Below are positions 1 to 4,937 of a stretch of 10,742 nt of DNA, in pieces. This DNA comes from Chitinophagaceae bacterium (GTDB taxonomy: Bacteria > Bacteroidota > Bacteroidia > Chitinophagales > Chitinophagaceae). Each line of letters starts with the position of its first letter. Position 1 is the stretch's first letter. The stretch lies in assembly GCA_014379785.1 (NCBI GenBank), contig JACMLD010000309.1:1-10742 (forward strand), in the 5' to 3' direction. Made by a program: the position numbers and the translations under genes. The notes beneath the pieces were generated by a model that was given only the letters and a program-made list of their open reading frames with translations, had not been told where the DNA came from and made no database searches.

Positions 1-1046
1 GAAGGCGTGTCGACAAGCCACTGTTGCTTGGCAATGTGATGGCTACGCTGCAGGGTACGGATGCAGCTGACAAGCGCATTTTTATTATCAGCGGGCATCT
101 GGACAATATGCGCACGAGCGTAATGGATCGTGCTGGGGACGCTCCTGGTGCAAATGACGATGCCAGTGGTGTAGCGGCGGTGATAGAGTGTGCACGTATC
201 ATGAGCAAACAAAGTTTTCCGGCCACGATCATTTTTGTAGGAGTCAGTGGTGAAGAACAAGGACTGCTTGGGAGCGGCTATATGGCAGAAAGACTGAAAA
301 GGGATTCTGTGAAGGTGGAAGCTGTCCTCAACAACGATATAATGGGGAGCAACAATTCCAGCGAAACAAATATTATTGACAATACAAGGATCAGAGTATT
401 CAGCGAAGGATTGTCTGCCTTCGAGACCGATAAGACCGCAGCCAATGTGCGCCAGCTTGGGTTGGAAAATGACGGCCGTTCAAGACAGCTTGCCCGTTAT
501 GTAAAGGAGACCGGTGAGCGTTATGTCGACAACCTGGAAGTTGTAATGATTTATCGTAACGACCGTTTTTTGAGGGGCGGTGACCACACTCCATTTGTGC
601 AGAGAGGCTTTGCCGCAGTGAGGATTACTGAGATGAATGAGAATTATTATCACCAGCACCAGGATGTGAGAAAGGAAAACGGGATACAATATGGCGATCT
701 GCCCGAGTTTATGGATTTTGAATATTTGAGAAAAAATACAGCGATGAATCTTTCCAATCTTGGGAATCTCGCAAAGGCGCCTTCGATGCCTTTGGATGTA
801 AAATTGGAGGTGAGGCGACTTACAAATTATACCATCCTCTCATGGAAGCCGCCGTTCAATGGAAAAGTCAGTGGCTATTATATATTAATGCGCGAAACCA
901 CGAGTGCGTTCTGGCAGAAAAAGTTTTTTACCGACAAACTGGAAATGATGCTTCCTTATTCAAAGGACAATTATTTCTTTGCGGTACAGTCCATCAGCGA
1001 AGCAGGCAATGAAAGCTTGCCGGTGGTGCCGGTTCCGGCAAGGTAG
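1..1046 (+). CDS. M28 family zinc metallopeptidase with C-terminal fibronectin III domain, 5' end missing
   Basis: The reading frame is open from base 3 to the TAG at 1044-1046, so the gene begins upstream of the window; the TTG at 24 is only an internal codon. Counting from that codon, the co-catalytic dizinc site of M28 aminopeptidases is visible in order: H25 in SGHLDN, D45 in GANDDASG, the E77-E78 pair in SGEEQGLLGS, D105 in LNNDIMGS, and H210 in YYHQHQDV. Residues from about 255 to the end (PLDVKLEVRRL, ILSWKPP, then FFAVQSISEAGNES) read as a fibronectin type III domain. That layout is common in exported Bacteroidota M28 peptidases. The likely role is release of N-terminal residues from peptides outside the cytoplasm. 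The signal peptide would lie in the missing part and cannot be seen. The exact substrate is unknown. A fragment of a dispersed inverted repeat follows the stop codon within 6 bp. Confidence 0.92.
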   Translation, partial: RRVDKPLLLGNVMATLQGTDAADKRIFIISGHLDNMRTSVMDRAGDAPGANDDASGVAAVIECARIMSKQSFPATIIFVGVSGEEQGLLGSGYMAERLKRDSVKVEAVLNNDIMGSNNSSETNIIDNTRIRVFSEGLSAFETDKTAANVRQLGLENDGRSRQLARYVKETGERYVDNLEVVMIYRNDRFLRGGDHTPFVQRGFAAVRITEMNENYYHQHQDVRKENGIQYGDLPEFMDFEYLRKNTAMNLSNLGNLAKAPSMPLDVKLEVRRLTNYTILSWKPPFNGKVSGYYILMRETTSAFWQKKFFTDKLEMMLPYSKDNYFFAVQSISEAGNESLPVVPVPAR

Positions 1047-1051
1047 CTGGC

Positions 1052-1139
1052 GTCACCCCGCGCGCAGCCGAGGGCTCCCCTGCTATTACTCGGAGTAACG
1101 GTTCCCCGACCTGTCGGGGTCGCTTCGCTCCGGTGTGAC
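1052..1139. repeat. dispersed intergenic inverted-repeat element, copy 1
   Basis: A GC-rich block starts just after the peptidase stop. Its ends are imperfect inverted repeats: GTCACCCCG at 1052-1060 against CGGTGTGAC at 1131-1139. Inside are two tight hairpins: TTACTC-G-GAGTAA (1086-1098) and CCCCGAC-CT-GTCGGGG (1104-1119). The inner sequence around CTATTACTC and the arm AGCGAAGCGA (read on the minus strand) match the elements at 3242-3284 and 4736-4870, so this is a diverged member of the same family. It contains no credible gene. It may act as a 3'-end RNA structure for the peptidase transcript, but there is no T-run after either hairpin. The remainder up to the next gene is AT-rich and holds nothing recognisable. 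Confidence 0.7.
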
Positions 1140-1192
1140 TGTCACCGCGAAGTTTATTTTATCTTTTTTTATCTATTGAAATTTTTGTTTTA

Positions 1193-1633
1193 ATGATCTG
1201 GATAACAAAACATTTTAAAGATCTCAGCGTGTATGAGTTGTATGCTATTATACAACTAAGGAATGAAGTGTTTGTGGTGGAGCAGAATTGTGTGTTTCAG
1301 GATGCAGATGACAAGGACCAGGCCTCGTGGCATCTGATGGGACTGATGAATGGCGTGCTGGTGGCATATGCCAGGCTGATACCAGAAGGGATTGCTTTTG
1401 CGGAATGCAGTATAGGAAGAGTAATCACATCACCTTTATTCAGAGGAAAAGGAACCGGCAGGGTTCTTGTAATAAAAGCGATAGAAGAATGTCAATCGCT
1501 GTTCAATGATGTTCCAATCCGGATCGGCGCCCAGCTTTATCTGGAAAAATTTTATGGTTCGCTCGGTTTTCTCACTTCCGGCGAAATTTACCTTGAAGAT
1601 GGTATTCAGCATGTTGAAATGGTACGTTCGTAA
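1193..1633 (+). CDS. elaA: ElaA-family GNAT N-acetyltransferase
   Basis: The 146-residue product is a single GNAT domain of the ElaA type and has the usual length of that family. The N-terminal signature LYAIIQLRNEVFVVEQNCVF (residues 17-36) is the ElaA hallmark, seen in E. coli ElaA as LYALLQLRCAVFVVEQNC. Motif A, which binds the acetyl-CoA pyrophosphate, is IGRVITSPLFRGKGTGRVL (74-92), with R84-G85-K86-G87-T88-G89 as the loop. The C-terminal part GAQLYLEKFYGSLGF (112-126) and EDGIQHVEM also match the family. The acceptor substrate of ElaA proteins is not established. The ATG follows an A/T-rich leader without a Shine-Dalgarno sequence. The gene appears to be a single transcription unit, since 146 bp of repeat-bearing DNA separates it from the previous gene and 156 bp from the next. 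Confidence 0.93.
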   Translation: MIWITKHFKDLSVYELYAIIQLRNEVFVVEQNCVFQDADDKDQASWHLMGLMNGVLVAYARLIPEGIAFAECSIGRVITSPLFRGKGTGRVLVIKAIEECQSLFNDVPIRIGAQLYLEKFYGSLGFLTSGEIYLEDGIQHVEMVRS

Positions 1634-1789
1634 AAACACTTACGCAACTTTACTAAAATACAGGGCTGTTAACATTTTTTTTTACGATCACACAAGTTAA
1701 TTTCAAATACCACGTTTTTATAACTGTAAGGGGAATTCTGAGTTTAATACCCGAATCCAATACTATTCGAAAACTAAAATCTGGTATTC

Positions 1790-2734
1790 ATGAAAAAGTT
1801 TTTACACTCTTTCCGGGGAACGTGTGTTTTTGCGCTGCTCTCCATTTTTTTCTCATCAACTGCAACAGCACAGTCTGTAATAGAAGCAGGCATTACACTG
1901 GCTCCCTCTAACTTCCTGGGAGATCTCGGTGGAAATTTCGGTAAAGGAACTGGCTTTGTCAAAGACAACAACTTTTCGATGACAAAGGTGTTTTTTGGTG
2001 CTCATGTGACCGTCTCTCCAAAAGAATGGTATGGTGTGCGTTTCGCTGCCAATATCGGAAAGCTGGAAGGTGATGATGCGATCATCAAAGCAAAAGGCGG
2101 ACTTGAAGAAGGCCGTAAAATGCGTAACCAGAATTTCAAATCAGCACTTCTCGAAGCATTTGTTGCTGCTGAAGTATTTCCAACCGTATTTTTTGAAGAA
2201 GATCCATCCGATGTATATCATAAGCTTCGTCCTTATGGTTTGATTGGTGTGGGTGTATTTCATTTTAATCCAAAAGGTCTTGACCCAGCAACCGGTCAGT
2301 GGGTAAATCTGAAAGAATTGCATACTGAAGGACAGGGTTTCAAAGAATATCCTGATCGTCCGGAGTATAAGCTGATTCAGATGAATATCCCAATGGGTAT
2401 TGGTGTGAAGTATTGGCTGAGTGATAACACAAGTCTTGGATTTGAACTTGTTCACCGTAAGACATTTACCGACTACATCGATGATGTGAGTACACAGTAT
2501 ATCGATCCACAGTTGTTTTATGATAACCTTCCGCTTACCCAGGCAGTACTTGCCGAAAGGATGGCTGACAAGACAGCCACAGGTTTAAGCAGAACGGCTC
2601 CAGGCAGCAAACGCGGTACACCGCAGAACAATGACTCTTACTATTCTTTCGGTTTTAAACTTGGCATCCGCCTGGGAACCGGTAGCGATAGAAGTTTCAG
2701 AAACTCTACACGTTGCCCTGTCATGAGATTCTAA
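1790..2734 (+). CDS. DUF6089/PorG-like outer-membrane beta-barrel protein
   Basis: The 314-residue product begins with a clear signal peptide (MKKFLHSF...FALLSIFFSSTATAQ, cut after about residue 28). The mature start, SVIEAGITLAPSNFLGDLGG, is a first barrel strand plus the SNxLGDL motif I associate with the DUF6089 family, which includes the type IX secretion component PorG. Alternating hydrophobic/aromatic strands recur (KVFFGAHVTVSP, RPYGLIGVGVFHF, MGIGVKYWLSDNTSLGFELVHRKTF, YYSFGFKLGIRLG). The chain ends in RCPVMRF, similar to the Cys-Pro terminus common in this group. It should sit in the outer membrane as a small barrel with periplasmic loops. I infer a PorG-like part in protein secretion or gliding from family resemblance alone; a general OmpA-type barrel is the alternative. 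The next gene also has a T9SS flavour, which fits but does not prove the idea. No clear promoter was found in the 156 bp upstream. Confidence 0.72.
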   Translation: MKKFLHSFRGTCVFALLSIFFSSTATAQSVIEAGITLAPSNFLGDLGGNFGKGTGFVKDNNFSMTKVFFGAHVTVSPKEWYGVRFAANIGKLEGDDAIIKAKGGLEEGRKMRNQNFKSALLEAFVAAEVFPTVFFEEDPSDVYHKLRPYGLIGVGVFHFNPKGLDPATGQWVNLKELHTEGQGFKEYPDRPEYKLIQMNIPMGIGVKYWLSDNTSLGFELVHRKTFTDYIDDVSTQYIDPQLFYDNLPLTQAVLAERMADKTATGLSRTAPGSKRGTPQNNDSYYSFGFKLGIRLGTGSDRSFRNSTRCPVMRF

Positions 2735-2821
2735 TAATATTTCCAAAGAAGTTGGTTGTTTGTTTGTTTTTTGTGTTGTTGATCCGTACCCATTTTTTTT
2801 CGCATGTTTAAAACATGTACT

Positions 2822-3190
2822 ATGAAAACATTGTCAATACTCCTGATATCAATATTCATGCTTGGACTGCAAAGTCAGTCCAGCGCAGGAATCGGTCATC
2901 CGGAAAACAGAACGGATACCATTGTCATCAGCAAATCCCAGATCAGCAAGAAGTATAAGGTGAAAATTTTCCCAAGCTCAAGCAATGAAGTTATTTTCTT
3001 CACGGCGAGTGGCGAGTCGGGAAAAGTTTATCAGCTCTTTGTTTTCGACATGGAAGGTAAGCTGATAAAGCAGACACAGATTAGGAATAAAGAAACAACA
3101 CTGTTGACAAATTTTAATAAAGGAAGTTACACTTTCGAAGTGTTCAGTGATGACGAGCGTATCGAAAACGGGACGATGGAGGTGAGGTAA
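2822..3190 (+). CDS. small secreted protein, T9SS C-terminal-domain-like beta-sandwich
   Basis: The frame is open from an ATG at 2804. I chose the ATG at 2822 because the encoded MKTLSILLISIFMLGLQSQSSAG is then a normal signal peptide with its charge at the N-terminus; starting at 2804 adds the awkward MFKTCT. The 122-residue product leaves about 99 mature residues. The stretch VKIFPSSSNEVIFF, then YQLFVFDMEGKLIKQTQI, then NKGSYTFEVFSDDERIENGTMEV resembles the last domain of T9SS substrates: a strand after PNP, a GKLV turn, a G.Y...V strand and a closing strand. Here it stands alone, with no catalytic or adhesive domain in front. DUF3244-type small secreted proteins are an alternative. It lies 87 bp after the barrel gene. 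Function is unknown. A 10-bp tandem repeat begins at the base after the stop codon. Confidence 0.7.
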   Translation: MKTLSILLISIFMLGLQSQSSAGIGHPENRTDTIVISKSQISKKYKVKIFPSSSNEVIFFTASGESGKVYQLFVFDMEGKLIKQTQIRNKETTLLTNFNKGSYTFEVFSDDERIENGTMEVR

Positions 3191-3230
3191 GAATGTGGGA
3201 GAATGTGCGATGATGTGGGCGAATGTGGCG
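3191..3230 (+). repeat. 10-bp GAATGTGGGA-type tandem repeat (4 units)
   Basis: Directly after the TAA of the small secreted gene lie four imperfect 10-bp units in perfect register: gaatgtggga, gaatgtgcga, tgatgtgggc, gaatgtggcg. The ATG triplets are exactly 10 bp apart. A related tract lies after the uvrA stop on the other strand (4874-4937), again between a stop codon and a GTCAT..CGA element. No coding function is apparent. Confidence 0.85.
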
Positions 3231-3241
3231 CGAGGCACGCT

Positions 3242-3284
3242 GTCATGCCGAGCGAAGTCGAGGCATCCCCGGCCTTTGTCGGAG
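3242..3284 (+). repeat. dispersed intergenic element, copy 2 (half element)
   Basis: The sequence GTCATGCCGAGCGAAGTCGA at 3242-3261, then GGCATCCCCGGC and CTTTGTCGG, matches the outer arm of the elements at 1052-1139 and 4736-4870. The CCGGC-CTTT-GTCGG hairpin corresponds to the CCCCGAC-CT-GTCGGGG hairpin of copy 1. The second inverted arm is absent, so this is a truncated or decayed copy. It lies directly 5' of the structured RNA at 3331-3460 and could supply part of that RNA's upstream region. Confidence 0.7.
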
Positions 3285-3330
3285 AGATGTGCAAATTGCA
3301 TATAAGTTCTTATAAATAGCATAAACGAAA

Positions 3331-3460
3331 CCGATAAGCGGCGGGGAAATCTCTAAAATCCTAATATCCGGTTTGAAAAATGAACCTGATCCGTTCCCTA
3401 TTATTCTAAGTACCCTTACTATCAAGATTTTATTGAACACTTCCCGCCACTGCTTATCGG
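3331..3460 (+). ncRNA. candidate structured RNA (unrecognised)
   Basis: This segment folds strongly on paper. CCGATAAGC (3331-3339) pairs with GCTTATCGG (3452-3460), 9 bp without a mismatch. After a 3-nt bulge (3449-3451), GGCGGGGA (3340-3347) pairs with TTCCCGCC (3441-3448), giving 8 more pairs, one of them G-U. Past an internal loop, TAAAATC (3354-3360) pairs with GATTTTA (3426-3432). A further hairpin joins ATCCGGTT (3366-3373) to AACCTGAT (3383-3390) with one mismatch and two G-U pairs next to an AAAAA loop. The G-U pairs work only if the plus strand is transcribed, which agrees with the direction of the terminator 40 nt further on. No ORF of note covers it. It could be a free small RNA (a Bacteroidota 6S-type RNA is one thing to test) or a leader element of the RDD gene. 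I cannot assign it to a family. Confidence 0.6.
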
Positions 3461-3500
3461 ATCTTAAAATAACTAAACGACTGTCCAATCCAGTATCCTT

Positions 3501-3539
3501 AACAGCCGGCGATGAGTAATTGCCGGCTGTTTGTTTTTT
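3501..3539 (+). terminator. intrinsic terminator after the structured RNA and before the RDD gene
   Basis: AACAGCCGGC (3501-3510) and GCCGGCTGTT (3522-3531) form a perfect 10-bp stem around an 11-nt loop. A TTGTTTTTT run follows. The run is on the plus strand only, so it ends rightward transcripts. The nearest rightward gene upstream stops 310 bp earlier and is separated from it by repeats and the structured RNA, so the terminator most likely belongs to the RNA. It ends 33 bp before the RDD start codon, a spacing also typical of attenuators. Confidence 0.88.
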
Positions 3540-3572
3540 GGCAGGTCTTAGTATCTTACAAAAAAATAATAG

Positions 3573-4085
3573 ATGTCTATAGCTCCTCAATATCGTACAG
3601 GTACAGATAGATTCTTCGCGGGAATTCTGGACGGAATGGTGTTAAGGTTGTTATCCGTACTAACCAACTTTCAGATTGAAACTGAATGGGAATCGTTATT
3701 TGCCGGTATCCTGGAATCCTTTTTAGCAATCGGGTATTCTGTATTTTTCCATTATAAATTTGGTCAGACACTGGGTAAAATGGCAATGAAGGTGAAAGTG
3801 ATAGATGCTTCCGAAACAAAAGGAATCACTTTCAGACAGTCATTCCTGCGTGAGAGCGTCTGGATATTTTTTACAGTGCTTGCCTATAGTTATCTGGCCA
3901 TAAGAATAGCTACAAACAGTGATTATCTGGCCGACGAGACTCAAATCCTGCTTGCATTGTTGCCGGTGGCCTGGTTTATTTTGGAAATCGTATCCATGCT
4001 CACAAACGATCGACGTCGAGCAGTGCACGATATGATTGCCGGGACAGTGGTTGTTAAACATTATCCGATTAGGGTAGGTCGATAA
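3573..4085 (+). CDS. RDD family integral membrane protein
   Basis: The 170-residue protein has the RDD family hallmarks in order. They are R13-F...D20 in the first membrane segment (the second Asp of the classic motif is Gly21 here), the conserved FGQTLGKMAMKVKVID block (63-78) followed by G84...RESV (93-96), and the C-terminal RRAVHDMIAGTVVV (148-161). Hydrophobic stretches at about 14-31, 43-60, 97-111 and 124-143 give the expected multi-pass layout in the inner membrane. RDD proteins are small membrane proteins; a few have been linked to ion transport, but the function of this one cannot be told. The start ATG follows a run AAAAAAATAATAG. A weak promoter might overlap the terminator tail (TTTG at 3530-3533 and TATCTTAC at 3552-3559, 18 bp apart). 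The gene may therefore be transcribed on its own or through readthrough of the terminator. Confidence 0.9.
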   Translation: MSIAPQYRTGTDRFFAGILDGMVLRLLSVLTNFQIETEWESLFAGILESFLAIGYSVFFHYKFGQTLGKMAMKVKVIDASETKGITFRQSFLRESVWIFFTVLAYSYLAIRIATNSDYLADETQILLALLPVAWFILEIVSMLTNDRRRAVHDMIAGTVVVKHYPIRVGR

Positions 4086-4189
4086 CGGTAATGGTGGCCG
4101 CATACGCTTACTGGATGAAATCCGCCGCTCACTGTTTAAATTCGCAATCCCCCCTCCTCAAACTTCAATTTTGCGTCAAACCTCCAATT

Positions 4190-4717
4190 ATGATAAAAGT
4201 AACTGCCTTTCTCGCAACCGTTGTATTGCTTTCCTCCTGCGATTTCAAAGCAGAAGTAAAAACATCTTCAAACGCGGCCGCTGTGTCAACGAGCGCTTCG
4301 ACCAGTCCAAAAATTAAAAATGGCATAGACCTGAAGGCGAACGGACTTACCGTCAGCCAGGCTTTCCTTATTTACGAAGATGGTACGCTGGTAGGCGACG
4401 ACAATACAGCAAAAGTTGGACAAAAAATAAAAATGCGTCTCGTGATTGATGGCGGATGGGAAGAAGTGGAGGGAAGAGTTTATCCAGGAGCGTCCGAAAA
4501 AATTGAAACAAACGAAGGCGATGTTGTGCTGGATGAAAAGGATCTTTTTGCTTCAATGGAAACGGGTGTTGCAGCAGAAGACGCAAAACTCATCACGCTT
4601 TCTGCGGTTATAACCGGACTGGATAAACTACATGATTATTTTTTGGTTACGTTTAAGGTATGGGATAAGAAGGGGAAAAGTGAAGTAACCGGCAGTTATA
4701 AACTCTTTATCAAATAA
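4190..4717 (+). CDS. lipoprotein of unknown function
   Basis: The frame is open from 4091, but the first 33 codons encode a non-signal-like sequence. Starting at the ATG at 4190 gives MIKVTAFLATVVLLSSC, a proper lipoprotein signal with lipobox LSSC and lipidation at Cys17 of a 175-residue precursor. A short Ser/Thr/Ala-rich linker follows (KTSSNAAAVSTSASTSPK). The folded part begins near NGIDLKANGLTVSQAFLIYEDG and continues with GQKIKMRLVIDGGWEEVEGRVYPGASE, then ends in YFLVTFKVWDKKGKSEVTGSYKLFIK. The strand-rich pattern suggests one or two Ig-like beta-sandwich domains. I recognise no catalytic motif. It should be anchored in the envelope by its lipid. The gene lies 104 bp after the RDD gene and converges on uvrA across a dispersed repeat. 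Confidence 0.82.
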   Translation: MIKVTAFLATVVLLSSCDFKAEVKTSSNAAAVSTSASTSPKIKNGIDLKANGLTVSQAFLIYEDGTLVGDDNTAKVGQKIKMRLVIDGGWEEVEGRVYPGASEKIETNEGDVVLDEKDLFASMETGVAAEDAKLITLSAVITGLDKLHDYFLVTFKVWDKKGKSEVTGSYKLFIK

Positions 4718-4735
4718 AATGTGAAGAATGTTTCT

Positions 4736-4870
4736 GGTGCCAGTCATTTCGACCGGCGTCGAGCGCAGCGAGAGGGAGCGGAGAAATCCCCAGCCGCTAC
4801 TCAAGCCCTGAGTAATAGCCGGGGATTCCTCCACCCGGGCCCTTCGGGCCGGAGTCGGAATGACAGCACC
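4736..4870. repeat. dispersed intergenic inverted-repeat element, copy 3 (full length)
   Basis: This 135-bp block is nearly palindromic throughout. The left end GGTGCCAGTCATTTCGACC (4736-4754) mirrors the right end GTCGGAATGACAGCACC (4854-4870). Further in, GGAGAAATCCCC (4780-4791) mirrors GGGGATTCCTCC (4821-4832). At the centre CTACTCA (4797-4803) and TGAGTA-a-TAG (4809-4818) surround an AGCCC loop. A side hairpin GGCCC-TTC-GGGCC lies in the right arm. The element sits between the convergent ends of the lipoprotein gene and uvrA, where it could end or stabilise both transcripts. It is the most complete of three related copies in the window. Short ORFs in it on both strands are by-products of the repeat. 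Confidence 0.85.
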
Positions 4871-4873
4871 CGG

Positions 4874-4937
4874 CACATTCCCCACATTGCGCGAAGCGCA
4901 TCACATTCCCCCACATTCCCCCCATTCTCCCTCATCT
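4874..4937 (-). repeat. GAATGTGGG-type tandem tract downstream of uvrA
   Basis: Read on the minus strand, the uvrA stop is followed by GGGAGAATGG, GGGGAATGTG, GGGGAATGTG, a small TGCGC-TTC-GCGCA hairpin (4888-4900), and then AATGTGGGGAATGTG. The unit and its approximate 10-bp period match the tract at 3191-3230. As there, it lies between a stop codon and a GCTGTCAT..CGA element. The ATG-rich period seems to start within the last uvrA codons. Confidence 0.75.

Noticed and set aside
2141..2455. 104-codon minus-strand ORF
   Set aside because: It lies wholly antisense within the DUF6089/PorG-like gene, whose signal peptide and barrel strands are convincing; the antisense product has no recognisable feature.
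2763..2796. Possible promoter TTTG, 20 bp, TACCCATT before the small secreted gene
   Set aside because: Spacing is right but the -7 part departs from TAnnTTTG, and the region is so T/G-rich that TTTG occurs by chance.
3191..3230. CRISPR-like regular repeats
   Set aside because: The units are 10 bp and contiguous with no spacers, and no cas genes are present.
4091..4189. Longer start for the lipoprotein gene at 4091
   Set aside because: The 33 extra residues would bury the lipoprotein signal; the ATG at 4190 gives a standard lipobox at the right distance.
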